DNA of 64,000 nucleotides from Malurus cyaneus samueli (GCA_009741485.1 CM019214.1:21350267-21414266); one strand, 5' to 3'; shown: positions 26,101-38,614, counted from the first letter of the stretch. Notes: generated by a model not told the origin, from the letters alone. Numbers and translations: made by a program.

Positions 26101-26231
26101 CAGAGAAGCCTTAAAGTAACAAATTAAACTTCCTTTTCCTCTCACACGATCTGTTGTAGCCAAATGGTTTTGCTGTAATTTTACAACAGTTACAGACGGA
26201 CAACAACTTTCCTAGCCAAGTACTGGAAAAC
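23131..26231. other. Unique AT-rich non-coding DNA
   Basis: No gene or large repeat was recognised. A 19-bp imperfect tandem pair (TGACACTTCCAGCCATATG, then the same with AACC) lies at 25417-25454. Open frames are short. Confidence 0.6.
25417..25454. repeat. 19-bp tandem duplication
   Basis: Unit 1 at 25417-25435 and unit 2 at 25436-25454 differ at a single base (CAGCC against CAACC). Confidence 0.9.
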
Positions 26232-26416
26232 TTAGATTAAATATTGAGAGGAATTCTTTACTCTGAGGATGCTGAGGCACTGGCACAGGCTGCTCAGAAA
26301 AGTTCTGGGTGCCCCTTCCCTGAAAATGTTCAAGTGAAAGGCATCACTCCCAGTGGCAGGGGGCTTGGAACTAAATGATCTTTAAGGTCCCTTCCAACTC
26401 AAACCAATCTATGATT
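26232..26416 (+). mobile_element. CR1 LINE 3' fragment
   Basis: The sense-strand CR1 tail is recognisable. It runs TTAGATTAAATATTGAGAGG, AATTCTTTACTCTGAGG, TGAGGCACTGGCACAGGCTG and TGGCAGGGGGCTTGGAACTA, then ATGATCTTTAAGGTCCC and TTCCAACTCAAACC, ending ATCTATGATTT. About 185 bp survive, 5'-truncated. Confidence 0.93.
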
Positions 26417-26454
26417 TCCTTCATGCATCTTATAATTTCTCAGTAATTAGTATG

Positions 26455-26545
26455 TCAAACAAACAAACAACAAAAAAAAAAAAACCCTCACAAAAATTAA
26501 CCAACTAATCCAACATACAAAAACAATCACAAAAAAAAAAATTCC
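26455..26545. repeat. A/C-rich low-complexity tract
   Basis: CAAA-type repeats and A runs begin about 40 bases after the CR1 3' end. The 66-codon minus-strand frame over it is rich in F, V and L because of this composition. Confidence 0.8.
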
Positions 26546-26695
26546 ATACATATTTTCATCCTTGACTCTTTCCCTAAGTTTAAGCAATATTTTAGGGGAA
26601 AAAAAAAGAAACCCAGGAAGCTGCACTGGAGAAGAAGACAGATTCATTTTGTCCTTATTGACACAGAGCCACAGTGCAAATTCTTTAGGTAAGTT

Positions 26696-26741
26696 AAGGC
26701 ATTGGTTACAGCTTTTAATTAAAAGCTGTAACCAATGCCTT
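26696..26741. repeat. Perfect 46-bp palindrome
   Basis: Arm 1 (26696-26718) begins AAGGCATTGGTTACAGC and arm 2 (26719-26741) is its exact reverse complement, with no spacer and TTAATTAA at the centre. Symmetry stops abruptly at both ends. The arms are unlike any repeat family I know. It lies 7 bp downstream of an AG/GTAAGT donor-like site (26687-26694, plus strand). Confidence 0.97.
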
Positions 26742-29127
26742 CAGCAGACAAGATACTTACTTGGACATCTTTAATCTCATCTCTAAAATACCATTTTGTT
26801 GAAAATATTGGTCTTGACCTATACTATTTGAAAGTTTGTATAACCTATTAACCTTCATCAAAGAGAGTATTCACAGAATTCAAAAAAACCCATTACAGTT
26901 TATTTCTTGGAGACTTCTCCACCTAAAAAGTGTCCATACAGAATTGATGATTAGTTTATTAGAGGTAATCCTTTCAAGCATCATTCTGGGACTAAAAAAA
27001 AATAGAAAGACTATATGTCTGTCTAGTCAACATTTCAGGTTAGGGTCACAAGTGAAATTTTCAAATGAATCTCCCAGTTGGTCTTTGATTACCACTGTTT
27101 TCCTTGATATCACAAGTAATTTCAGAGTATGTGACTAAGTTTGCTGTTAGAAATTAGACCAGAAGACTCCTTAATGCAATCCAACTGCTAATGGTCACCA
27201 AGACCCTGGGAACAGATTTAGAACTACTCCAAAATTAACTTCCTCTCCATGATTTTGGTGAGTGCATCCTCTGCAGGGATTGCTTCCTTTGACTGTGCTA
27301 TGGACAGCTATGATTAATTTTTCTTCCTGTGGATATTCACTGGAGTTTTACCTTTTTACAGTCCTTAACTTAAAAGTATCCATAATTTGCACTTTCTCTG
27401 CTCTTTAGTCACGTTACTGTAGCTACTCTCAAGCAGTTTAGAGCGAGACAAACTAGTTTTTTAGTTCTCCATGTCATTTTTCACTCAGTATGAAAACAAA
27501 ATTAATCAAGCAAGCAAATAACTGAAAAGGGAGTTCATTCTGACACCAGTTCAGTTGTTAATTGTTCCATAGCTATATTTAAGGCTCAAGAGGTGTTGCT
27601 CTTCACACGTTACTCTTGGTAAAACAAACTCACTAAACATATTTAAGTATCATATCTTCTGTTTTTAAACTTGCTTGGTTTAATAACTGGGTTGAAACAA
27701 GGAAAAATACCTATATAAGTACTGCCTGTATACACATATGTTAATTTTCATATAAGATACCACTGAGTGATGAAATATCACAGCCCACTCCTCCCCCTCC
27801 AGCTAAAACAACAATAAAACCCTAGTAGTTGAAGTAAGAAGCTCCAAATCGTTAAAACAAATTGTTAAAGGAAACAATTTGCAGACAAAGCAGATGTTAC
27901 ACTGGTCTCAGCTGAAAAGATTTAGTTGCACTTCTTAAACCTTTCCAATCAGTCAAAAGAAATTTCATGCTTATGATCACTTCTTATATCATGCAAACCT
28001 GGAAAATGAGCTTTTTAAACTAGAGACACACATTTCTGAAGTAATGATTCAAAACAGAACACAAACAAGGTTTTAACAAAAAAAGAGTTTGCTGATAACT
28101 TGCTTTTGAACCAGCAGCACAATTTTTATGAACTCTGTTTTCCATGTGTCTGGAAAAGTGTCAGTGTTTCCTACAGTAATTTTTCATGTGACTTCATGAA
28201 GGAGGTGATATTAATGTTTTTATAACTTACCATCCTAATCACTCAGCCCAGTAAATTATAGGTGCTGTAGAAAACTCCCTTAACTACATATACGTCAGCA
28301 ATAAATATTATAAAAACACTTTTATTATTTGCTATTGGCGTTTCAGCTGACACCAGATTTCACTTATTGATGACAGTACAAAATTTCAGGTTTTGCATTT
28401 TTTCTCATTACATACCTAAATTATTTTCTTTACTCTCACATCTTTCTGTTCCCATCAGTCCTGAAAGACAACAAACTGAGACTATACCTGTACTACAGAT
28501 GGGAAAACAACTTAAAGATGAGACAAGTCACCTATTTAAATTTCAGGTGTAGCACTGAAGTGAGTTGAAGTCTTGTAAATCTTATAGTAACACGGTAACC
28601 ACTCCACCATCTATTTTCTGAGGTGAAAACTTACAGTTTACATCAGTTTTTCTCAGTGTTATGAATACCTCTCTATAGAGATGGAACAAACAAGGGGCAA
28701 AATCCCCAAGGCCAGAAAAAATTCAATACAAAGCCCATATTTTAGGAAGAGTTCTACAGAAATATTAATTCACTGTAATAAGACATAATCTGTTAAACTG
28801 ATGAAACATAGCTTTAAATATCCTGATTGATGCCATTCTTTAAACCATAGGAAATTTTCTTTGCAACAGACTAAATTAAGAAAAATAACAGAGTGAACAC
28901 GTGAGTAGGCACACTGTACTTTAAGTTCCCTTCTTGAAATTATTATTTGTTTAAGTTATAGGTGAATTCTACAGCAAATGGAAAGTACATACTACTAGCA
29001 CAATTTGTTCTTTTTTTTGTAGATGTCCCTCATACATATCCTCTGTTTTCTAGCCAACACTTTGCTCAGAAAAATATATTATGTCATGAATGCAACACTG
29101 ATGTAACCCTGAGTTAGAAAACGTGTC
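26742..29127. other. Unique AT-rich non-coding DNA
   Basis: Nothing recognised. The 100-codon frame at 26836-27138 has no motif and no paired splice signals. Confidence 0.6.
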
Positions 29128-29432
29128 ACTGAACCACAATGGTAACTCAGGTAGGAAGGGGTCTCAGGAGATCTGCAGTCCAACCCCCTGCCCAAAGAAG
29201 CTCTGGGGTCAGACTTGGCTGACCAATCTCCTTGCTCAAGCAGAGTCATCCCAGAGCACATGACACAGGATTGTGTCCAGATAGTTTTTGAATATCTCCA
29301 GTGAGGGAGACTCCACACCCTCTCTGGGCAATCTGTTCCAATGCTCAGTGACCTGCACAGTAAAGAAGTTCTTCCTCATATTCAGGTGGAACTTTCTGAG
29401 CATCAGTTTCTGCCCATTGCCTCTTTTAACAA
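29128..29432 (-). mobile_element. CR1 LINE 3' fragment
   Basis: The plus strand reads as reverse-complement CR1. It runs GTAGGAAGGGGTCTCAGGAG, CAGTCCAACCCCCTGCC, TTGGCTGACCAATCTCC, AGTGAGGGAGACTCCACACC, CTCTGGGCAATCTGTTCC and AAAGAAGTTCTTCCTCATAT, ending near CAGTTTCTGCCCATTGCC. The wording (TCTCC/GGAGACTCCAC/GTTCTTCCTCAT) belongs to a different CR1 subfamily from the copy at 22890. Confidence 0.93.
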
Positions 29433-29527
29433 ACTGACAGTCCAAACCTGAGCAGAAAAATGTTTGAAGCATTTGGATTTCTTCTTGCAGATTAGGCTTT
29501 TCTGTTACCTTTGAAATATACTATCCC

Positions 29528-29645
29528 ACAAAACAAACAACAACCCTCCCCCCAAAAACACAACAACAACAAAATCCCCCAAAAGCAACAAGAAAAAAAA
29601 GCACAAAACAGCAACAACCACTCCAGCCCAAAAGAAAACCCCAAA
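29528..29645. repeat. A/C-only low-complexity tract
   Basis: Over 100 bases are built almost only of A and C (AACAAC, CCCCCC and CAAAAA steps) with a few G. The 109-codon minus-strand frame at 29521-29850 (glycine, valine, cysteine and phenylalanine runs) is a product of this composition, not a protein. Confidence 0.85.
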
Positions 29646-29650
29646 CCAGA

Positions 29651-32600
29651 AAGAAAATATGGTAAAATACTGCCAGAGGAATTACTAAGCTACGGAAGCA
29701 CTGTAAGTATCTTGCTTTCATAGAAGACACAGACTGACGTGGGGCACCTGATGAATAACTAGAGGCAACTTGAAAATCTGTAGTAGCCCCACTGGCAACA
29801 TTAATCAAGACTAATTTATATGGCAGTCTGGCATGCAACAAAGTGAGCACTCAAATATATTTTTGAAACACCATATGCCACTGGCAAATCTAAGTTATTA
29901 ATAGAGCTCATTGTGAGGGAGCCATTCCATATGTATGTAGCATATATACATAGGCAACAGCAGATGCCTCCTTAGCACAACAGATTTAAATCTTATCAAG
30001 TGCCACCTTGCCAACTATGCTCACCTAGATTGCCCATTTGTCAAATTTTCTCATAAACACTGTTATACTTTCTCCCAGCACAATCTTTATGCACAGAAAG
30101 TACTCTGTAAGAAAATTAAAGCACCACACTATTAATCTTCTTGTAATCTCTTTTCAAAATACAGCTGCATTATGATCGGTACAAGCCACTCAGTGATGAG
30201 TACATGGTGGGTACAGAGTTTCTGCAGTCACTGATCGCTAAAATGTGCTTAATGATTCTTTCCTTTAGCAATCCCCACACTGTTTGTGCTAGGATGAATG
30301 CTCTTTTGGACAGGAACTATCTTTCTGTTGCTTGCTCCAGCATGATTTCCTGATGTTATTTCAAAAACAAATTGGAATTTCAGCACAAGTGGCCTATTGT
30401 CATATATTATATCAAAATAGACAAATAATTTGGTAATTTTGTTGTGTGGGCCATATGTGTACTGTTTTGTTTTATTTTCTTCCTAAAAATGAATTTGGCA
30501 GTGGTTGTGGTATCTATTGGGAGTGACTGAATATTAGTATTTCAGTCTATCAGAATTGTGGTATACAATATATAATTATGGCACTGCACTATTGGATCAA
30601 TACAAGCCATCATATCAGTCTTTCCTGTCTTGTTCAGTTTATCCTTCTCTTCCCACTTGATTTGTTACGTGGCATATTTTTGGAAGATAATGTCATGAGA
30701 AGGCTAACATGACATTTTTATTGAGCATAGCCCATATTTTACCACCCTTTTAAATCACCAGTTTAACTGAGACATGAAAAAGGAATTGGCATCAGACAAC
30801 CCCACACAACAAATTAATGGCAAAAGTAGTAGGGTAAACCTTATTTTAAGTCTACAGAAAAAAAAAAATAGATTATGTGATACTAGGAAACAGGTTTGAT
30901 ATTTAAAGTCCTTTGCACCTTTAGCAGGTATTGTAAAAATTTACAAAAGGACATAATTATATATATACTAGCTCTCATAAAGGCACTGGAGACCTTGTAA
31001 TACTCTAGGATCATATTTAGCAGCTGGGCTGATTGCTTTCTGCAGTGAATTTGTGGTAGTGATAACAAGGCTTCATAAAAGTCACCATTTGCTGTGAAAA
31101 ATCAAAGACCCAGAAGAAATGTAGACCAAGAAATACACAGCAAAATGTATCAGTGTTATTAAAAGTAGAGCCATGGGAGCTGGGGAGAAATTGTCTAGCA
31201 AGAAAGCACATAAACCTTTTGGAGAACTTAACAGAAGCCAAGGGAAGTGTTAAAGAAATTAGGACAGTAAACCAAGGTTAGAAAAAAAGAGAAAGAAGTG
31301 ATTAAATGGAAGCAAGAGCAATGAAATTAAAAGCTATGATCTCTAATTTGTTCTAGAGGTGTCTTGAAAGACACAGAATAAATTGTGTGTCCAGCTTTAG
31401 TGTGAAAATACTGCTCTATCTGCAGACAACAATCTTTAAGATTTTCCAGTGGCAGTTGAGGTGAGCTTTGAGCACTGAGGTGACAGTAGATTTTGAGGTA
31501 TGTTAGGCTACAGCACATGCTTTGGACATCCACTTCTGCTACCTAGTAGGGGCCTTTGGGGACAGCTGACATCAAGGATGATCAAGAGTCTTCAGCCACC
31601 ACTCCAGCATTAGGAGCTTCTAGTTCATGGGATCACGTATAATGCAATATGAGGAAAATTAGCATACAGATGGTTCTATGATTCATCACCTAATCTACTA
31701 TATTTGTTTTAGATTACAAAAATATATGAGAGAACACTACTATTTCAGTTGTCCTTTCGGGCTGGCTGTAATATATGATATCTGTAAAACACACCTGTTC
31801 TCAGGCAAAATGTCTGTGCTGGTTTTCAGTGCAATTGGCGACTCCAGTGCAATCAGTACGATAATGTCACTTGCTGTTGTGAAGACCTCATTGGAAATGG
31901 CTGCAATCCTTCTCCATCAGGTTCATTTTGATCTTTTGGGCAGAATTTAAAGGAGAGGGAATACTTTCTTCATTGCAAGCTGGTGGCTGTAACATAGGAA
32001 GGGAGGCAACTAAAACTGTAATAAAGATCATATTTAGGCCTTTTACTTGGTCATTTTCCTGTAAATTGTTGTTAGAGTTCACAGTCCCAGAATGCTGCTT
32101 CATTAACTTCAATTTCTGCATGTAGTAATACTGCTGTGCAAGGACCATTTCAATTCTGCTGTCTACTGACTGCAACATTATTGTCTGAGCCCACTATCAG
32201 CACTTACACTTTCACCGTTTCAAATCCAAATTACAAGAGACCACTGCCCAGTACAGCCTGTATTAGTTTCCTGCTGACAGGTGAGAATGCAGCAGCCTGT
32301 TATACAAGCCTTGTGCTAGGTGACAAACTAGGGCAGGATTTGCAGAATTGGGAGAGGAAGAAGCAGCTGGTTACAGACCACTGCCTGCCTGCAGTGCCCT
32401 GTGTGCTCAGCGTCTCTATAGGAGAGGCTGCATCATTTCACGAGACCTTTTTCAGCACTGTAGCTACACCTTGGCTATGAATGTTACCTGCCATCTACTG
32501 TATTTCTGAAATGAGGATGGCTAGACATTGGTTTCTTCCTGCCCTCAGAAAAAAGTTAGGAGCAAAACCTCTGCATGCCTGCTGATATGCATTTGAAAGC

Positions 32601-34455
32601 TCTCTGCATCTTTTTGCCAGTGAAGTCACAAAAGGGGCATCTTGAGGTGAGCTCCCAGCTCTCTGTTGGCAGCTGCCTGTTCTCTGTTTCCTGGCATTTA
32701 GATCATCAAATAAAATCCCATTTCCTCCAGTGGAAAGGGGAATATATAAATGCTGTTGTTTCTTCAATTTGTACTTTTGATTTTTTTTCAGGACAATCTC
32801 TATGAAGCTCTGTGTCTAAACTGAAAGAAGGGAGGATGGAAATGTGTAACTGCACATATATCTCCTATCCTGAGTTAATAAATCATTTCAGAGTACATAT
32901 ACATGACTTCATAGACCCAACATTACACCTGAATCCTCTTAGGGACTGCTTCAACTCTGGAATGAATAATTGAATGGGATTTAGAATTTAAGTCTCAAGA
33001 GGGCTTTGATATCATTACATTGCATGTCCTGTCTACTGTGACTTTTTTCTGTTTGAAGTTTTTGCTTTTGGCTTAGAACAAATTTATACTCCACTTAAAA
33101 TCTAAGATTACATTGAAGTACTGAGGTGAACAATGAAAACTACAGTTGCAGAGATAAAATGAGAATTGAAGCTATTGGATGGCATCCTAACTCTTTTATT
33201 TCCCATCATACTAATTGAGATGCTCTATTTTCTCACCTTTTCAATTGCTTAGAAGAAATTTTAGTAACTGATATTTGGAATTATTCCTTCACAGTGGCAG
33301 GAATGGTGTGAAGATCTTACCAGCAATGCAAAAATTTAGGGATCATTTCATAGGAGGTGAAGGAAACAGCCATCACTCATCTCATCTTAGCTCAGTTTCC
33401 CAAAACCTTGGGTAGTTTTCAGATCCTGTTTCAGTACATTGTCATGCTGGTGCAATTGTTTTTGGCTTAACATCAAACTGATCAACAGTTCAGGCAAGCA
33501 CCCACATAAGACAGAAACAGACAAGTTTGGAGCCACAAGTACCAGACCAGCAACATTAGAACACAAAAGACAGTAGGAAATATCATTCAAATAATGTCAT
33601 AAACAGAATTAAGCCATTGGAAGTTATGCAAGCTGCATCTAGCTTTAGGCTGATTAAAACAATTAAAGAGTGACATATATCAGCAATGTGGAGATTTGAT
33701 GTGTCTTTCATGATGAATATTTCATTCTTCTGCTATTGGCACCATATAACCCTATACTGATATGCTGCTATCCTTTCTGGTTAATACTTTATTTGCCCAG
33801 ATCTTGTCATAAGCATGACTACCCACCAGGTATTACCCAAATGCTTTCTGTTTATACAAGTATTCATTTCTAAGTTGTGATTACATTAATCATTTGCATT
33901 AGAATAATTGATCTGATTTTCTAATCTCTTTTTTTTTCATACAGAGAAGATCTAATTACCCCATGTGAGATAGATCTTCCCAACATTACTATTTAAGAAC
34001 ACTTTAAATCATTTATGATTTCCAAAATTATGGCATTAAGAGTCTCCAGTAGTTAATGAATTGAGCGGAATCTGACTGCAAAAATCAACAAACTATTGTT
34101 TCTTACAAAAGCTCCTGCTTTATAAATTTAAGAGTCAAACTGGTTTCAAACCCATGAAATTTTAGCTACACTTTGGCAGTGACATGTGCAATCAACTGTT
34201 CTTTGGAAGAGAAGTTAAATAGAAGACCAAAAAAGTAGCAGAAATATTAGATTTAAAGGCAGTTTGAGGTGGTGGTCTTTATCACAAGGATAGGAAACCA
34301 GGTGAGAAGTAGCAGCTAGACACTCAAGAGGCTATAGTGAAAATTGAAGAGACAAAATATTTATTTTGTTCTGTTTTCTTAGTGCTTTAAAAGATAGTTG
34401 GTTATGATTTCCTTTACTATATAATTTTATAATTTTCTCTTATTTTCCCTTTTCC
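29651..34455. other. Unique AT-rich non-coding DNA with one weak exon-like segment
   Basis: No mobile element or known gene was recognised. The stretch 31800-32480 has the highest density of moderate open frames on both strands (90 to 114 codons) and somewhat higher GC. The best minus-strand candidate is listed separately. Confidence 0.55.
32047..32169 (-). other. Candidate 123-bp exon, identity unknown
   Basis: On the minus strand, 123 bases equal to exactly 41 codons lie between a TTGCAG acceptor-like site (AG at 32171-32170) and a CAA/GTAAAA donor-like site (GT at 32046-32045). The reading phase is 0 at both ends. The peptide begins SVDSRIEMVLAQQYYYMQK and is rich in Q, K, M and N, as in a helical or coiled-coil segment. 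The acceptor has a poor pyrimidine tract and the donor is only moderate. The open frame continues past both borders, so selection on this frame is unproven. No family was recognised. Confidence 0.18.
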
Positions 34456-34540
34456 TTTTTCAATACTATAAGGTCTCTTAAAATACTCTGCTACTTTTAT
34501 TGAAAATACTTTTCAATACTATAAGGTCTCTTTCTACTTC
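34456..34540. repeat. Direct repeat, 53-bp spacing
   Basis: The string TTTTCAATACTATAAGGTCT occurs around 34457 and again around 34510. The sequence between the copies is not itself duplicated, which suggests a small local duplication followed by divergence. Confidence 0.85.
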
Positions 34541-34913
34541 TTTTTGTGCATTATGGTATTTGTCCCATGGAACTTCAGCATAAACCCCTCAAATTCTTCC
34601 TTAGAGATGGGGGGGGAGGGAATATTTTCTTGACAATTTGCATTTTATGATGTATATTGCAACATTTTCTGTATGTAATACATTATTATTTATTAAGAAC
34701 AAATAACCACCATGAAGATCACTTTTTCTCACATGCTATTTATAGGAAAAGAAAAAAATAATTTCAAAATAAAAAATGCTTGTTTTTCTCCCATTACCTC
34801 TTCCCTTTCTCAATAAAGAGGGAAACTCTGAAATAGGAAACTAAATTCCAAAACGGTTACAAAACTTATCCAAACATCGTGAAAGTTAAAAGTTACTCTC
34901 TTAATAAGAAGAA

Positions 34914-34970
34914 GAATAAGAATTCAAAATCTGAATAAGAATTCAAAATCTGAATAAGAATTCAAAATCT
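34914..34970. repeat. 19-bp tandem repeat, three perfect copies
   Basis: The unit GAATAAGAATTCAAAATCT occurs at 34914-34932, 34933-34951 and 34952-34970 with no mismatches. Each unit carries an EcoRI-type GAATTC. Confidence 0.97.
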
Positions 34971-36715
34971 GAGACAGGCTTTCTGACTCGTCAAAAATCT
35001 TTCTTTTTAGGAGGAACTGTAAGCCTGGACCCATCATGGCAAGGCTGTGTCAGGCTGGGATTATGGGACTGCAAACAAGAGAGGCCACTGTGAAATGGCA
35101 CACAGGAGGGCAGACTTCAGTTCTAATCAATCACACACAATACTGTAGAAAACAATGCACTTCAGGACCATCATCTAGGGTAAGAAGCAAATAAAGTTAG
35201 CAGTAAATAGGAAAAAAAAAAAAAAAAGCTCTGAATAAAACCCTGCTTTGCTAGAAAAACTAGGCTTTAAACTATTTCTGTGTTACTCTGATATTTTTCT
35301 TTCCAAAATGCGCCATGCTTGCTAAACCATGGTTGACAGCTTCATTTTCAAAGATTCAACACTATGTTTATTAAAGTATTGATGCTGGCATTTCTCAATT
35401 CCACACCACTATAAAATTTGTTCAGCTGAAATGCATAAAATAGTTTGTATCTTTAGGGGAGGGAAGGAAAAATGCATCATGGATTCAAACAAGCACATTT
35501 TGTCTTTTGTTGAAATGGCCATTATGAAATCCCATTTGCACAAATTCAACAGTGGCTTTTTTAAAATGTGCATCTTCTGTCTTTATTTATTTTCAGTGTT
35601 TTCTCCAGAAGGTGTCAGGAAACAGTGTTTATATTAAACACAAATGTCAGAGTGCCAATGCTAGAAACTCTGTCTGTAAACAAATCAAAAACTATAAAGA
35701 TCATAAAGTTTTCAGCAGCATTAAATATTTGCAAAGTTTAACTTTTTTCCCCTTTTGATTCATATTCCACTTCTCATTTTGCTCTTAGGGAGAAAAAAAA
35801 ATAAACAAAAAGAGGCATTGTGCATTCATCAAAATAGAACCAATGCCAGAAGACTCCTTTGCTTTGGGGTGTGGACGAATCTGAGACAATTTTATATCCT
35901 GATAGCAATGAAAAATTGAATTTTCTTGCCTATAGCTGATATAAAAAGGTAAACATTTCTTGCAGAAGCTTTGTTTCACAGTTAAATCTTTGGTATTATA
36001 AATATTTTGTGTACCGCGGTTTATAAGTTATATGCTTTGCATATTTTTTTACAGTGCTTAAAAATCTCACTGTTACATTAAATAAACAAACATACAGAAG
36101 GAGGTCAGATCCTTATCTGAAACAACATAACTACCTGCTTTTTTTTTTCTTATTCTGTTTGTCAATAATTTAAAGATAAAATGAAACGTGTATCTACTGA
36201 GTACTAAATATTGACTTGTGCCCTGAAAGCATGGTTTAGCAGCTCCCTGGCAATTTAATAAATTTTGAAAAATCCATGGTTTTCATGGGAATAGAAGCAG
36301 GAAGTCTGCTTTGTTCAGAGGAAAAAAAAATCATCCTACTTGAATCCCCTAATTCTGTGTTGTAATTATATTGTAAATATAATGGACACTGCAGAACATT
36401 TTCCTGTTTTGGGCTGTTAAGCTGCCAGCTGATGAGCTTTTGTTGATGAATGTATTTCCTGCTAGGTTGAAGACATTTACTATGAAGAGCGTATATCTTA
36501 AATTCATATAAATGGAATATTTTGTGGGAGGATGAACTGCTTGTTTTAAAAAAAAAAAAAAGCAAATCAAATCTTTGCATACACTGCAGTATTTTAGTTG
36601 AGGCTAATCCTGAGCCAAATGTCCAGATCATTATAGTACTCCTCTCGTCTAAGCTAATGACAAAAAGCCTCCCTCACTTCATAAAAGTAAGATCAGGCCT
36701 CAGGTGGGCTGCACA
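34971..36715. other. Unique AT-rich non-coding DNA
   Basis: No gene or mobile element was recognised. The 131-codon minus-strand frame at 36236-36631 crosses a poly(A)/poly(T) run near 36548-36561 and has no identifiable domain. Confidence 0.6.
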
Positions 36716-36943
36716 TCACTCAGGCACCTGATCCTTTCCTCACTGAACTGAGCACAGCAAAACATCTGAGCAGCTCATTCCAGACCCAGGGAACATTCAC
36801 ACTGTAGATGCTCCGTGCTGTGCAGAACAGCACACTGACCTCCACCTGTCCTGTCTGTGAGAAGGGTAAGAATACAGCTTGCCCTTGTGAGCAATCAGCC
36901 TTGAAGATGGACTTCAGCCTGATGCAGGACATATTCTGTAACT
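36716..36943. other. Unclassified GC-richer segment
   Basis: A block of about 230 bp is richer in G and C than its flanks and lies directly before a CR1-like 3' tip on the plus-strand coordinate. It may be a degraded repeat of a family I cannot name. Short frames are open on both strands. Confidence 0.35.
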
Positions 36944-36987
36944 ACAGAATCACAGAACTTGTTCATAGTCTTGGAAAATGCCGATCT
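36944..36987 (-). mobile_element. Tiny CR1 3'-tip remnant
   Basis: The plus strand reads ACAGAATCACAGAACTTGTT, then CATAGTCTTGGAAAATG, a decayed form of the reverse-complement CR1 tail (AGAATCACAGAAT...GTTGGAAAAG). Confidence 0.5.
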
Positions 36988-37172
36988 TAATTTTTTTGAC
37001 ATAAAAATATATATTTGGGCTGCCTTCTGAAGCTCTTTGAATCCTGTCAGTAGTTTTATAGGCAAACACATACCTTTCTCCTTTTTAATTGCAAAGAAAA
37101 CATTAATTAGAGAAAGTACCTATAGTGTAGAAAGACTGAAAGTTATTGTGTCATCTCATACAGTGTTATTTT

Positions 37173-37208
37173 ACTTAAGGCAAGGCAGCCTTAGCACCTT
37201 GCCTAAGT
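37173..37208. repeat. Imperfect hairpin, 12-13 bp arms
   Basis: ACTTAAGGCAAGG (37173-37185) pairs with CCTTGCCTAAGT (37197-37208) with one bulged base and an 11-base loop. The stem is too short for a typical microRNA precursor. Confidence 0.8.
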
Positions 37209-38614
37209 TAAGGTGTCATTTAAGTCTTTTTATTTGTGTAGCATGATCCAAAACTAACATGATTTATCATACAGACAGTGAGGTTTAGCTATCATTAACA
37301 ACTGTCAGACACATCTAAGTATAGTCACCCCAAGCTCTTTACATGGCCAATGTAATAATCACGTTCAGCACAAAATCAACTCGTGTTCGGTTCTAAGGTA
37401 TTGGTTATCCCCATTCCTTGTTCCAGACATGAAAGCAGCTGGCACAGTGGGTGACACCCACAGAAGGGCAGCTGATCTGACACTTCACGTATCGACAATC
37501 ACATTTTACATACCCAAATTTCATCTGCCTCAATTAGGGGCTGAAGCTTTCCATATTTCTATAATCATTTCGATATGATTTTAGCCTTGGTCAGCGCCTT
37601 AGCAATTACATGGCAAATAAGCTGGGATGGATACAGAGATCCACAGGTTGTTTCCATGTTAACACTGGAAGTGTACACACACCTATGCAACAGCTCCTTA
37701 ATGAGCAAAACACAAGCCTTGGCCTGCATAGTCCTGGGGATGATTTTTGGGATTGCATTTGCTCAGATATCCATTGTTTCAAGTTTCACTTTTATCTAGC
37801 AAGCTGAATTAAAGCTAGTGAGTTTGCTATGCTGCAGCCCAGAGCCCACATCAGTCAAGATGTGAGTGCAAGACAGATTTGTACCATGGAGTGCTAGAAT
37901 ATCATCTGGAGTGTATTAAAAGAGGATCACATTGATAATAGAGTCACTCCAAGCTTCTTAGTCTTGCAATGAAATCAGTACATATCATTGCTCCCGAGGC
38001 CTTTGCTGAGATATGAAAAAATCATAGAAGAGGAGAATTCTTCATTAGGCTCTGGTATCACAGCTGACATCAAAAAGATCTCATTGTAAATCCATCAAAC
38101 AGGTGTATCAAAAAGGTCTCATCTTTTAGAGTCAATTGTGCCCTGTTTTCCTGACATTGCTACGCAGATAAATGTTTGGTGTTACAAATTTATCATCCAT
38201 TTGTATAATACCTTCCTCGTTTTCACTAATTTATGAAAAATACATTGGTTATTATGTAATTTCTTATGAAAAATTAGGAAAATTAATGACTTAATATGGC
38301 ATTCATTATGTTTTGGCTAGTTTTTGTTCAGCCCCAATCTCATAGGTAATATATGCCCCTGATCATATTTAATAATGCTTTTCCTACTGTTCCCACAGCT
38401 CACAGGACATGATTTAAAACACTTTTAAAAACTTATTTTGTTTTCAGTAACTCTATTTTTAAGGCACTTGCTGAAAGTGAGATTCCATGTGACCGTACAT
38501 TTTGTGGTATAAGCTTCAATTGTCATCTGAAACTGGAAAAATTGAACTCCTTTCTTCTGCTTTCCTTTTATTTTGCAGGTTTTTCATTAGACAAAAGTTG
38601 TTGGGTCATTTTTT
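37209..38614. other. Unique AT-rich non-coding DNA
   Basis: Nothing recognised apart from a 16-base near-identical direct repeat, ATCAAAAAGATCTCAT (38069-38084) and ATCAAAAAGGTCTCAT (38107-38122), 38 bp apart. Confidence 0.6.

Noticed and set aside
29521..29850. 109-codon minus-strand frame with cysteine, glycine and valine runs
   Set aside because: Translation of an A/C-only tract.
32136..32480. 114-codon plus-strand frame as a gene
   Set aside because: Composition is plausible, but no domain, no convincing acceptor or donor, and it overlaps competing minus-strand frames.
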